A stretch of DNA of 32,499 nt, taken from positions 1-32,499 of the forward strand of contig PERU01000038.1 of assembly GCA_002928965.1 (NCBI GenBank), in the 5' to 3' direction. Positions 1 to 8,153 of this stretch are shown piece after piece. This stretch comes from Methylomonas sp. (lineage in GTDB: Bacteria > Pseudomonadota > Gammaproteobacteria > Methylococcales > Methylomonadaceae). Position numbers and translations under genes: made by a program. The notes below the pieces were generated by a model, which did not search any database, was not told the DNA's origin, and saw only the letters and a program-made list of their open reading frames with translations. Every line of letters begins with the position of its first letter. Position 1 is the stretch's first letter.

Positions 1-1
1 A

Positions 2-1216
2 ATCCGGGTCATCCGTTTGCTTTCGGGTTCCGCTCCAGCCTAGCCAAAGCTGGAGTGTATGCTTGAAGCTTAGCTTTCGTGGCAGCACATCGGCCATCAA
101 TGCCGATTGCGCCATCAGCAGGCGAATCAGGTTGTAAGCCAGTAGATAAACCCACATCTCTTTCTCGCCCATCTGTGGCGTCTTGCAGCTCAGAGTTTCC
201 ATGCCCAGCGTGGTTTTGATGTTGCGAATATCCAATTCCACCTGCCAGCGAGATTGGTATAAAGCTTTTAGTGCCTGTTTGGGAATGCTGACGGGACAGG
301 TGAGCGTCGTTATCAATAGCAGCTTGCCGCCGACCTCCAATTCCCGAATCACCAGCGCCTTGGGCGCAGCGGAATACTGCTCTGCGGTCATCCAGTCCGG
401 ACGTACTTTCGGCTTAGTCAGTATGATCAAGTGATTCCGGTAGCCTAGTTTATCGCCTTGACTAAAATCGGTCGAGCGCTTGCGTGGGCCATACTGTTCA
501 AACAAGGCATCGACCTTACGAGACTGGAGTTCCGCCAAAAGAAAGTAAGTCCCATAGAAAGCGTCTCCCAACATCATATCGCCCGATTCAAAGGTATCCA
601 GCAGTGTTCTCAGTAGAGTTTGCTCACAGCCGCCTTTGCCTTTAAAGTTTCCCATGGCGGCATTGAGTACCGCGCCTGTCGATAGGCAAGTGACCGCGAC
701 AATACGGCAGATAGGGAAGCCCAATCCTGGTTTCTGGCCGCTCTGCTGGGGATAGGTCGCCTGATTGGCTTCCGTGTCGGGCAAGGTGACCGTTGTGCCA
801 TCGACCAGACGGACACGGCTGCCATTCCAAAGCCAGGTGGCGTCGGCTTGTGCGCTAATCAGGCTGCCCGTGTGACGAACTAAGGTTGACAACATGCCCA
901 AGGGTAAGCGTTGACGTGCCTTACAGTAAGCGCCGGTATGCGTACTACAGGGCGGCAAGCCACCCTGTAGCCGTTTTACAGCGGCATCATTGACAATGTT
1001 TTGACAGGAGCGATCCGGCCTTAGGGCCTGCGCGAGAAACATAGACAGTGTTTCAGTGGGAGGAAATAACCGTTCTCGGTGTTCAGGCAGGGTTAATTCC
1101 ATCGTTTCGAGTAACTCTGGCGAGGTCAGCTGATTAAAAAAACTAAACGCGTCGCTGGCGGCAACGTAATGTTTTAGGCGTTGTTGTTGAGGCTTGGCAG
1201 AACGGGTAATATGCAT
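2..1216 (-). CDS. IS4-family transposase, 3' end cut by window edge
   Basis: The frame is open from an ATG at 1216 to the window edge (405 codons, C-terminus missing). Three acidic residues fit an IS4-type DDE transposase: D139 in a VDGTTVTLPDT motif, D218 in GDMMLGDAFYGTYF, and E327 in a Y-x2-R-x3-E-x6-K signature (YQSRWQVELDIRNIK). That signature is diagnostic of the IS4 family. The enzyme would cut and paste its own element. No frameshift or stop was seen, so the copy may be intact apart from the truncation by the window. No clear Shine-Dalgarno precedes the ATG, which is usual for transposases. The terminal inverted repeats cannot be placed because the other end lies outside the window. 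Confidence 0.9.
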   Translation of the reverse strand, partial: MHITRSAKPQQQRLKHYVAASDAFSFFNQLTSPELLETMELTLPEHRERLFPPTETLSMFLAQALRPDRSCQNIVNDAAVKRLQGGLPPCSTHTGAYCKARQRLPLGMLSTLVRHTGSLISAQADATWLWNGSRVRLVDGTTVTLPDTEANQATYPQQSGQKPGLGFPICRIVAVTCLSTGAVLNAAMGNFKGKGGCEQTLLRTLLDTFESGDMMLGDAFYGTYFLLAELQSRKVDALFEQYGPRKRSTDFSQGDKLGYRNHLIILTKPKVRPDWMTAEQYSAAPKALVIRELEVGGKLLLITTLTCPVSIPKQALKALYQSRWQVELDIRNIKTTLGMETLSCKTPQMGEKEMWVYLLAYNLIRLLMAQSALMADVLPRKLSFKHTLQLWLGWSGTRKQTDDPD

Positions 1217-1844
1217 GGAAGCTGGCACTCAGGTGGTTGCGATAGTTTGGCGACTTAAGTTTACCACCATGCCGGCTTTTTCTTTTTAATTCATGCGCTT
1301 ATCGCTTAAGTAAGTGCCATTCGGGTTGGGGGGAGATTTTTTAATAAATCCCCCTCGATCCCCCTTTTTCAAAGGGGGAAGTTATTTGTAGCGAAATCCT
1401 TAGTTGCAAATAAGGTCCAGAAATTCTGGTCTTAGCAACGCACGGTTTATTCATCCTGTTTGACAAAGAGGGGTTTGGGGGGGGCTTCAAATAAATCACC
1501 CTCCTGATTATAAAGATCGATCTGCTTAGGCAAAAATCGTCATCTCGGCAGGGTTGCCGAGATCCAGAAACCATGCATGGCGAGCGGCGAACACATCCTT
1601 GTGGACTGGATTCGCTTCGTGGCCTTCGGCTCCGACAATCCCCGGAAAGACGATGTTTCTGGAGCATTTTTATAATCTGGATTCCCTTTATGCCCTGTGG
1701 GGACTTTTTTAAAGGGGGACGTTATCTTTGGCGAAATCCTAACGTACTTATTTTGATTTCCAAATCCGAACCATCTCCTTTATATCCTTGTCGGGACCAG
1801 CGAGGAGGGGCTTTTAGCAAAGCTTATCAATGGGGTTAAAGATT
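1217..1844. repeat. Non-coding stretch with degenerate repeat units
   Basis: No credible gene lies here. The first roughly 100 bases are probably the transposase-side end of the IS4 element. After that come repeat remnants. Two are copies of a G/C-run palindrome ending in AAAGGGGGA(A/C)GTTAT...GCGAAATCCT (1371-1402 and 1712-1741), and a third, diverged copy is at 26081-26136. A CCCCCTTT-TTC-AAAGGGGG palindrome sits at 1360-1378. Between them, about 1545-1700, is a degenerate relative of the CCGGAATCCAG repeats found at 20.4, 26.2 and 31.6 kb. The short reading frames here follow the palindromes and have no protein-like composition. Confidence 0.6.
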
Positions 1845-3371
1845 TTAAGAATATCCGTATTTCTGCAAAAAAGGCTCAAGCTGTTGTTCTATGGCAGCAT
1901 ATTCGCTGGCGTATTGCTTCCAGCGTCCCACAGAGGATGAATACAAAGGCTGGGCAACTTGGCTGAAACTGGGGCTGGCAATAAACTTGCCGGCTGCGTG
2001 CTTGTGAAAATCGGCTACGTCCGGATTCCATTCCAGACCAATGAAATCGAACACATTGCGGAACGCGCCTTCAAAATCAAACACAGCATCTTCATAACGG
2101 AATTCGATATAAGGCATGGATAGCTTAGGTTTGACCGTTTCCCACCAATTCATGATTTGCGCATAGAACTGTGCTGTACTGTCCCAGGTCAACAAATGCA
2201 CCGTGGAGGGTGTGGGTATCATGGTTTGCATGAAGCAACTCAAACAGACATCGCGCGGGTCACGCAACAAAAACACCAGTTTGGCATCCGGGAACAGACA
2301 ATTGATCAGTCCCAAGTCGATGCTGTTCATGGTGGTTTTATCCAGAAACAAGCGTGAATCCAGAGCGTCGCCAAACAAGGCTTTGGCTCGTTGCCAATAA
2401 AAGGCCCGCAGATGCAAGACGCCGTTCAGATCGAGTTGACGCAGCATCTGCGGTACGCTGCCCTGATGATTGCACAGGCGTTGCAACTCGCGTACCACCG
2501 ACACCACCAAATCGGTTTCGTCGGCCACAAACACGCCAGGGTGAGCGCCCAATACTTCCTGAGTCAACGTGGTGCCGGTGCGCATAAAGCCTAGCAAAAA
2601 CACTGGGGCTGGCTGATTTGCGGGAAATGCCGTATTTTTCCAACGGCCCAGTAACTCATGGTCAAATTCCGCGACATTACTTTTTAGCATATTGGGCACC
2701 AGTTGCACGTCCTGTTGCTGTACTTCCGGCAGTCGGGGTGATACTTCGCCTGCAGCGTGCAGATGTTCAAACACTTGATCGTATATGCCTAGCTTATCCA
2801 GCACCCGTGCCAGTTCTTTGTGGGCGCGAAACTTCTCTTCCGGCTTGAGGATTGATGTGTTTAGGGTTTTATCCAAACGCTGCCTTGCGCTATCCAATTG
2901 GCCATCGGTTATCTCCATTGTTGCTACCAGAATATTCAGCATGGCGCTGTCAGGTGCCAGTCGGAGGGCTTGTTTGGCAGCAGCTAAAGCCGGTTTTTTT
3001 TGATTGAGGCGGGAGTGAGATAAGGCTAGTAACTGAAAGCCGCGGGCATAGCCGGGGTTGATTTGTACCGCCAGTTTACAGAGCTCGGCAGCGCCATGAT
3101 AGTCGTTCCAGTATTGCAACTGGTCAGCCAGATCCACTACCAATTTGACATCGCGGTTCTTACGGGCTTTTTTGGCTAACAACTGGCCGGATTGTTTTAA
3201 ATGGATCAGGCCTTCCTCGCGATTGCCCTGCCAGCATAAAGCCTGACCCAAACAGGCCAGTACCTGCGCGTCTTTGGGGGTTTCTTTGGCGGCTTGGGTA
3301 AACCAGCGTACCGCGTCAGGTAGGTTTTTTTGTTGAATGGCGGCCTGTCCCAGGCGCATGGCTTCACTCAT
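1845..3371 (-). CDS. TPR-repeat sulfotransferase
   Basis: This 508-residue protein has two parts. Residues 1-210 are alpha-helical tetratricopeptide repeats. Residues about 255-505 form a PAPS-dependent sulfotransferase domain. The 5'-phosphosulfate loop is seen at 257-270 (PVFLLGFMRTGTTLT) and the 3'-phosphate motif at 366-375 (VFLLRDPRDV). A late RWKQY at 483-487 matches the C-terminal nucleotide-binding region of the family. It would transfer a sulfo group from PAPS to a sugar, lipid or protein; the acceptor cannot be read from sequence. There is no signal peptide, so it acts in the cytoplasm or at the membrane face. The fusion of TPRs to Sulfotransfer_3-like domains is common in Proteobacteria. 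It stands alone, transcribed toward the repeat cluster, and the ATG is the first in frame. Confidence 0.85.
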   Translation of the reverse strand: MSEAMRLGQAAIQQKNLPDAVRWFTQAAKETPKDAQVLACLGQALCWQGNREEGLIHLKQSGQLLAKKARKNRDVKLVVDLADQLQYWNDYHGAAELCKLAVQINPGYARGFQLLALSHSRLNQKKPALAAAKQALRLAPDSAMLNILVATMEITDGQLDSARQRLDKTLNTSILKPEEKFRAHKELARVLDKLGIYDQVFEHLHAAGEVSPRLPEVQQQDVQLVPNMLKSNVAEFDHELLGRWKNTAFPANQPAPVFLLGFMRTGTTLTQEVLGAHPGVFVADETDLVVSVVRELQRLCNHQGSVPQMLRQLDLNGVLHLRAFYWQRAKALFGDALDSRLFLDKTTMNSIDLGLINCLFPDAKLVFLLRDPRDVCLSCFMQTMIPTPSTVHLLTWDSTAQFYAQIMNWWETVKPKLSMPYIEFRYEDAVFDFEGAFRNVFDFIGLEWNPDVADFHKHAAGKFIASPSFSQVAQPLYSSSVGRWKQYASEYAAIEQQLEPFLQKYGYS

Positions 3372-3509
3372 GAGTGTTTATTTTTAGTTAAGGTAAGAAT
3401 TGACAGCATTTTACTGGCTAAGTCCAGGAAAAGAAAAACCCGCGGCTACGGTAGGAGGTGTAGGGCGGGTTTAGAGTTTGCCGTCATCCTTGACGGCCTT
3501 GCAAGGCAA

Positions 3510-4430
3510 TTAAACCGCTTTGGATTTACGGCGAGATACACTAACGAAGCCAGCTAAGGCGCTGCCAAACAGCCAGACTGCGCCAGGGACAGGTACTGTG
3601 GTCAAACTGACGGAATAACCAGCATGGGGGTCATAGTTGGTACCACCTGAGTTACCGCCCAACAAGATTGAATAGACTTGTCCAGCTTGAGCAGTAAAGG
3701 TAATGCCGTTGATGGCATCTACTGTAGCGTCGTGTATAAGATACTGTAGATTAGGTTGGCCAGCTGTTGAGCCTCCGCCTAGTGGATTGTTGGCATTAAA
3801 GGGTTTGCCGGCGCCTGGGTTATTCCATGTGCCATGATGGTTCCAGTTATTTGCAGCCATACCTTTATAGATCGATACACCAAAGTTAGTCCAGGTTTCT
3901 GGGCTGCCGGGAAGTTGCAGAGAGGTTACGTTGATTGTTACATCTTGAGTGATTGACGATTTAAACAAGCCTACATCAGTGTTGTGACCCCAGCCTGTGG
4001 TGCCGTCCGACCATGCGCCTTTGGCTGTGTCTATGTCCGCCCAGACACCATAGCGGGTATAGGAGTCTTGCGAAGAAATGGTTAAATTAGCGCCGGCACT
4101 GGTGATTTCAGCCGCCCAGTTGACGACTTTGGCTACAGTGCCAAAAGGTGTATTAGCAGAAGTCCAGCCGGAAGTGGTTGTCCAAGTTTCAGAGTTTGGA
4201 GGAGATCCAGCACCTTTTCGCCAGCCGTCAGTGCTGTCTGGTGCTGTATCTAATGGGTCAGCAAGACTGCTAACGCCGCGAGCTTCGTCAGTAACGATGT
4301 TAGAGCCATACGCATTAAAAGTATTGTAATAGGTGGTTGATGCCGATGCGTTTGACATGGCGGCCATAGATAGTGCGCCACCGGCAATTGCCAGGGTGAT
4401 GGCTTTAGATAATTGTGTTTTAACGATCAT
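3510..4430 (-). CDS. PEP-CTERM surface protein, paralogue A (NHHxxW family)
   Basis: A secreted 306-residue protein. It has an N-terminal signal peptide cleaved near SNASAS (about residue 30). At the C-terminus it carries a PEP-CTERM sorting signal: VPVPGAVWLFGSALAGF followed by RRKSK. Exosortase would process the signal and hand the protein to the cell surface. The body is a paralogue of the protein at 12638-13510. Both share NWAAEIT, RYGxxADIDTxxGAW, GWxHNxDxGLF, FGVxxxxGM and NxNHHxxWNxP. The two conserved His blocks and several Trp give it a metal-site look, but no function is known to me. It is transcribed alone behind a long structured leader and a possible sigma-54 promoter at 4637-4652. 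The exosortase itself is not in this window. Confidence 0.85.
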   Translation of the reverse strand: MIVKTQLSKAITLAIAGGALSMAAMSNASASTTYYNTFNAYGSNIVTDEARGVSSLADPLDTAPDSTDGWRKGAGSPPNSETWTTTSGWTSANTPFGTVAKVVNWAAEITSAGANLTISSQDSYTRYGVWADIDTAKGAWSDGTTGWGHNTDVGLFKSSITQDVTINVTSLQLPGSPETWTNFGVSIYKGMAANNWNHHGTWNNPGAGKPFNANNPLGGGSTAGQPNLQYLIHDATVDAINGITFTAQAGQVYSILLGGNSGGTNYDPHAGYSVSLTTVPVPGAVWLFGSALAGFVSVSRRKSKAV

Positions 4431-4626
4431 TTTAAAAAATGCCTCAGTTATATAGGGTTAAAAAGAGTGCTTGATGGATAGTCGATGGGGGAGGCTATTC
4501 ATCAATTGCTTTTGCAGAAGAGGCGGTTTGGCGGTCTTGAGGCAAGACTCAAACTTTCCGAACCCGTTTCGCAACGGGGGTGGCTTTGGCTCTTCGGGTG
4601 TACCAGCTGTATCTAGTTGATACCCA
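4431..4626 (-). ncRNA. Structured 5' leader, possible GEMM-I-like (c-di-GMP) riboswitch
   Basis: About 196 nt separate the inferred start of transcription from the PEP-CTERM ATG. On the minus strand the leader has several helices. One is a closing helix GAAGAG/CTCTTC (4590-4595 with 4517-4522). Inside it is a perfect hairpin with a GNRA loop, CCCGTT-GCGA-AACGGG (4563-4578), followed by TTCGGAAAG and a second hairpin GTCTTG/CAAGAC (4534-4548). Upstream is a GTATC/GATAC stem-loop. A GNRA-capped stem followed by a (C)GGAAAG-type joining segment inside an outer helix resembles c-di-GMP-I (GEMM) riboswitches. The match to the consensus is partial, so the class is a suggestion; that the leader is structured is more certain. 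Confidence 0.4.
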
Positions 4627-4636
4627 AATTTTATAG

Positions 4637-4652
4637 AGCATAAATGATGCCA
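4637..4652 (-). promoter_or_regulatory. Candidate sigma-54 (-24/-12) promoter of PEP-CTERM gene A
   Basis: On the minus strand the sequence is TGGCATCATTTATGCT, with GG and GC exactly 10 bases apart, as sigma-54 requires. It differs from TGGCAC-N5-TTGCW at two positions. An overlapping sigma-70-like pair (TTTACT and TATAAA, 16-base spacer) is an alternative reading. Transcription from the sigma-54 site would begin near 4626, just before the structured leader. Confidence 0.45.
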
Positions 4653-4703
4653 GTAAAATATTCTTTTTAAATCAGATAAATAGAGATATATTTAAGTAGA
4701 AGG

Positions 4704-4744
4704 TATGGCATATGGCACACATAGGCGGCGATATGCCATAGATT
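4704..4744. promoter_or_regulatory. Inverted repeat upstream of PEP-CTERM gene A
   Basis: TATGGCATAT (4704-4713) and ATATGCCATA (4731-4740) form a perfect 10-base inverted repeat centred about 96 bases upstream of the inferred sigma-54 start. It also contains GGCATATG (4707-4714) and CATAGATT (4737-4744), two octamers that recur with nearly the same spacing at 10886-10924. It lies 17 bases after the DUF3570 stop and could act as a transcript end, but no T-run follows. An activator-binding site is as likely. Confidence 0.4.
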
Positions 4745-4760
4745 GAAAATCCAGTTGTTT

Positions 4761-7388
4761 TCAAAACATATAGATCCAGGTGGCGTTCAGCGTTCCATAA
4801 CGCTCCAACTGGTAGCCGTTGACGTTTTCCATCATTGGTTGTAACCATTCCACACTGAACTGATGACCTGCAAACTTGCCGTCCGGGATAGTGGCATTCA
4901 ATCCCAAGCCCAGATCCCAAAACTGGCCGCCATAGTTGCCAGGTTGGTCGGCAGTGCTTTGTTTGGGGTTGACATCAGGGGAAACTGTAGGTTGGCCATG
5001 TTCAATGTTGCCAGCCAGCGGGTTGAAACGGCCACGGATTGAATTTTGGGTGGTGTAAATACCACGTACCGAAGCGGTCAACCAGTCCAGCATACTGTAA
5101 CTGCCCCAGGCAGTGGTTTGCAGATTGTCACCCAATGCATAGCCTGAATCATTTTGGCTTTGCATACGCTTAGTGCCGCTGACTTGAGCGCCCCACCCCC
5201 AATCGTCTAGTTTGCCGGAGTAAGTCAGGCTGGGTTTGAAGTCCCAAGTACCGCTACCCAATTGCATGCCATAGTGCGTGTAACCACCATCGGCACCATG
5301 TACACGGGACATTTCGATTGCGGTATCGCCGGTTGGCGCGCTCACCCCCAAAGTTACGTGCAAGTTTTGACCATACCCCTGAAAAGCTTTGAACATAGCA
5401 TATATCCCGGTATCGGCAATACCGCCGGTGGAATGCACATCATGCAAATGATCAGCATGTTCAGATGCGTCAATACCTGCCAAGCCTCGGCTATCCATAT
5501 CCATGTTCATGAACTGCGGCATCAACATCAAGTTAAGCCAATCGGTCGGTGCATACATCAGATCCAGCATGTGCATGTGCATATCCATATACATCGGTGC
5601 GGTACGGCAGGTGACGTTGCTATCGTTGCAGCCTTGCGCAATCACTGTTTGATCCGAGACCTCTTGAGAGCCATTCTGTAAATGGCCATGCTCCCGGCTG
5701 TACATATAGCGATAACCCACCATGACAGCATCGGCTTCATGCAGCATGTGGCCGAACATGACGCCCGCTGGCAACGGTGCACCATGCTGGGCAGCATGAT
5801 GGTGATGCGCGTGTTCGCCACCTTCCGTTAAACTTCGCCCTAATTGGGCGATGTTGACATTCAAAGAACCGTTGGCGAGGTAGTAACTAAAATCTGCAAA
5901 ACTGTCTTCGCCGTCGACGCCCATCGCTAGTGAGCCTTGGTGGGTGTAATATTCGATACCGGCATCCAGTCGAATTCCTTTTGCTAATTGCTTGCTGATG
6001 GTTAAACCGCCGCTGAGGGCGCCATAAGCGGACAGGCGTTGATCGCTGGAAAAGTTGCTCGGTAAGAATTGATAGCTATCAAGTTGATTTGGGTTATCAA
6101 AAACCAAATAGGGTGTATAAAAATCTGCAGCACTTTGCGAATAATAGCGGATGCGTGGCGTTACGCTCCAGCCGCTGCCCAATGGTTGTACCCAGTCGCC
6201 GGAAAAGGTATGCGCATTGATGTCCCAGTCATCGTGGAAGAAGTTGTAATCCAGGTGCAAGGCCGCATCTACCAGGGGTATGTGTTGCACCCAGCCGGCA
6301 CTGAGATTGACTTGATTGCGGTTGTCGGGTCTTTGTTCGGACCAAGTAACTGCTGCGGAGCAGTACATGATTTCTGATGGATCGCAGGTACTACCCACGA
6401 CAGGGATCAGGCCAAAAGTTGTGACGTATTTGTACGGGTTTTCAAGGTAACCTGCGCTATGGGTAAAGCCGACCCCTGTATTGAACAGCGACTGAGCGGT
6501 TACTACCTGGGTCAGGTTGACATTGCCGCCCCATTCCTCGCGGCTACCAGTGAAGTAGGTGCGTTGGTTTGATGAGCCGACAATGTCCTCGGTGACTTTA
6601 TGGTTGTCAAAGTTAGATGTTTTGCCGTATTGGCCATTTATGATGTCGGAAGCGATCAATGCCCGGGTATAGGCGTTACTGTAACTGGCACCAATATCCA
6701 GCGTGGTACGTTTTTGATTGAAATCCAACTTTAATCCCAGGCCTGTAAAGCGGGACTGAAAATCGGGTTCGCTGGAAATGCCGCCACGGGCGCTTAATGC
6801 AGCATCGTCCCATTCGTAACTGAGTTTAAAATTGCCTTCCTGACGGGTTTCGGGGGATGCCATGGCCATGGTGTGTACCGGACTATTGATACCCTCTGCT
6901 GCAATCACGTCTAATGTATTCGGATCCCGAATGGTGTTGACCGGTTTGCGATTGGCATCAAAATAGACGGGTTTACCAGTAGCGAAGTAGGGCGAAGCAC
7001 CGCTGATGGTTTCGCCCAATCTTGTAAAATTATTGCCGCCCCATGATGATGGGGCAGTAGAGATAGGGGTAGCCCCAGACCAGGAGTCTTGTATGAAGTT
7101 GACTTCGAATTTGATGCGATCGGTCAAGCGGAGTTTGCTATGGGCCTGTAGGCTGTCGACGGTGATCGGTGGTAGGTTACTTTTGATGTTGGTTGTAACA
7201 GGGTTCAATATATCTTGCGATGAATTACCGCTACCGAGGTTGCGGTCGGATTCCTGATAATGGCCATATTGAAAACTGAATTCGTCATCTTCCGCAGCCA
7301 GAGCCGGACCACTGTTCAGACCAGGTAGCAATAGCGCGGCAGCAGTCAATGCCTGCAAGGCCACCGGTTTTTTGTCAATAACAGCCAC
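4761..7388 (-). CDS. DUF3570-type outer-membrane protein with extra His/Met-rich barrel domain
   Basis: The N-terminal half (mature residues about 30-520) looks like a DUF3570 beta-barrel: QYGHYQESDRN, then alternating strands with many Tyr/Trp turns. The C-terminal half begins at a HAHHHH cluster (about residue 524). It is a second barrel-like domain with strongly His/Met-rich segments such as MYMDMHMHMLDLM and LMLMPQFMNMDMD, and it ends in aromatic Tyr-Met-Phe, as outer-membrane proteins do. At 875 residues it seems about twice the usual family size. I place the start at GTG 7388. A GGAGG lies 5 bases upstream, the protein then opens directly with a signal peptide ending PALAA, and the overlap with the lipoprotein gene shrinks to 14 bases. 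The longer frame to 7460 also starts at a GTG and has no such site. Function is unknown; copper or redox handling at the outer membrane is inference. Confidence 0.75.
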   Translation of the reverse strand: MAVIDKKPVALQALTAAALLLPGLNSGPALAAEDDEFSFQYGHYQESDRNLGSGNSSQDILNPVTTNIKSNLPPITVDSLQAHSKLRLTDRIKFEVNFIQDSWSGATPISTAPSSWGGNNFTRLGETISGASPYFATGKPVYFDANRKPVNTIRDPNTLDVIAAEGINSPVHTMAMASPETRQEGNFKLSYEWDDAALSARGGISSEPDFQSRFTGLGLKLDFNQKRTTLDIGASYSNAYTRALIASDIINGQYGKTSNFDNHKVTEDIVGSSNQRTYFTGSREEWGGNVNLTQVVTAQSLFNTGVGFTHSAGYLENPYKYVTTFGLIPVVGSTCDPSEIMYCSAAVTWSEQRPDNRNQVNLSAGWVQHIPLVDAALHLDYNFFHDDWDINAHTFSGDWVQPLGSGWSVTPRIRYYSQSAADFYTPYLVFDNPNQLDSYQFLPSNFSSDQRLSAYGALSGGLTISKQLAKGIRLDAGIEYYTHQGSLAMGVDGEDSFADFSYYLANGSLNVNIAQLGRSLTEGGEHAHHHHAAQHGAPLPAGVMFGHMLHEADAVMVGYRYMYSREHGHLQNGSQEVSDQTVIAQGCNDSNVTCRTAPMYMDMHMHMLDLMYAPTDWLNLMLMPQFMNMDMDSRGLAGIDASEHADHLHDVHSTGGIADTGIYAMFKAFQGYGQNLHVTLGVSAPTGDTAIEMSRVHGADGGYTHYGMQLGSGTWDFKPSLTYSGKLDDWGWGAQVSGTKRMQSQNDSGYALGDNLQTTAWGSYSMLDWLTASVRGIYTTQNSIRGRFNPLAGNIEHGQPTVSPDVNPKQSTADQPGNYGGQFWDLGLGLNATIPDGKFAGHQFSVEWLQPMMENVNGYQLERYGTLNATWIYMF

Positions 7389-7584
7389 ATCCGCCTCCAC
7401 TGCCGGTGGCTCCGGCACCGCCCGCTTCGCGGCTGCTGTAGGTGTGTCCGCGTAATTCACTTTGCAATGGGTGTGGATCTGGTGCCATATGCGGTTTGGC
7501 TAATATGCCGCGTTCCCACGGTTTTACTTCGGCGCAACCGCAGCAAATGCTGGTCAATAAGAATAGAGTAAACAACAGTTTCAT
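7375..7584 (-). CDS. DUF4266 small lipoprotein
   Basis: This is a 69-residue lipoprotein. A signal peptide (MKLLFTLFLLTSICCG) leads to the lipidated Cys17, followed by the DUF4266 signature AEVKPWERGILAKPHM. The C-terminus is Gly-rich and ends in GGGCGCY, close to the CGC(N) ending I associate with the family. It follows the TlpA-like gene by 38 bases and overlaps the DUF3570 gene. This order (thioredoxin, DUF4266, DUF3570, often with ApbE) recurs in Proteobacteria, which suggests one periplasmic/outer-membrane unit. Whether the Gly/Ser/Thr-rich tail (GGAGATGSGG) is a flavinylation site is an open inference. The ATG at 7584 is preferred over a GTG at 7611 because it starts the signal peptide. 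Confidence 0.8.
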   Translation of the reverse strand: MKLLFTLFLLTSICCGCAEVKPWERGILAKPHMAPDPHPLQSELRGHTYSSREAGGAGATGSGGGCGCY

Positions 7585-7622
7585 AAACAGTATTGAAGTA
7601 TTGTGCAGCACATTTGGTCGGA

Positions 7623-8153
7623 CTATGGTGCTTCCTTTAGGACAGCTTCCACCGTTTTGCGAAATTCGGCGGCTTCACCGGCACGAAAGCCCAGATGGGT
7701 GGCGCGGATGATGCCTTTACGATCGATCAGATAGGTCGAAGGCATAGCCTTCAATGCTAATTGCCGGGCGCATTGTTGATCGGCATCGGCAACGACAGTG
7801 AACTTGGGTGGGTGCTGGGCCAAAAACGCTTGACCATCGGCCAAATCTTCGTCCAGATTCACCGCCACCACTTCCAGGCCTTGACTGTGTAAGTCGGTGT
7901 GCAGTTGATTCATGAACGGAAAAGACTCCACACAAGGACCACACCAGGACGCCCAAAAGTCTAGGTAAACCACTTTGCCTTGATAGTTATGCAAAGGGGT
8001 TGCCGGTTGACTGTCCATTGTGGTGTATACGCAGGCAGGGACCACGTTATTTTCGGCAAGCGCAGGAATGCTCAGGGTCAAAACTGCTATCAGTACTGCA
8101 GATGGGGGGGGGGCTGACATACTCATAAAACAGATGGGTGTGGGTAAGCGCAT
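7623..8153 (-). CDS. TlpA/ResA-like periplasmic thioredoxin
   Basis: A secreted thioredoxin-fold protein of 176 residues. A signal peptide ends at PALA (about residue 33). The active site WCGPC lies at 70-74 in DFWASWCGPCVESFP, and the cis-proline loop is at 137-141 (MPSTY). It is expected to reduce disulfides in the periplasm, as TlpA/ResA proteins do, possibly on the cysteines of the neighbouring lipoprotein (CGC tail) or of cytochromes. It is the first gene of a three-gene operon with DUF4266 and DUF3570. The start is uncertain: ATG 8153, with later ATGs at codons 10 and 12, none with a good ribosome site. A run of ten C on the coding strand (8104-8113) lies in the signal-peptide region and could alter the frame if it slips. 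Confidence 0.88.
   Translation of the reverse strand: MRLPTPICFMSMSAPPPSAVLIAVLTLSIPALAENNVVPACVYTTMDSQPATPLHNYQGKVVYLDFWASWCGPCVESFPFMNQLHTDLHSQGLEVVAVNLDEDLADGQAFLAQHPPKFTVVADADQQCARQLALKAMPSTYLIDRKGIIRATHLGFRAGEAAEFRKTVEAVLKEAP

Noticed and set aside
1341-1839. Short frames in the region after the transposase
   Set aside because: They run through palindromic repeats, with Arg/Ser/Pro-rich sequences and no ribosome sites.
5262-5681. A 139-codon plus-strand frame inside the DUF3570 gene, rich in His and Ile
   Set aside because: It is the complement of the His/Met-rich codons (ATG/CAT pairs) of the real gene.
7609-7611. GTG 7611 as start of the DUF4266 lipoprotein
   Set aside because: The signal peptide begins cleanly at ATG 7584, and the extra residues do not fit a lipoprotein signal.
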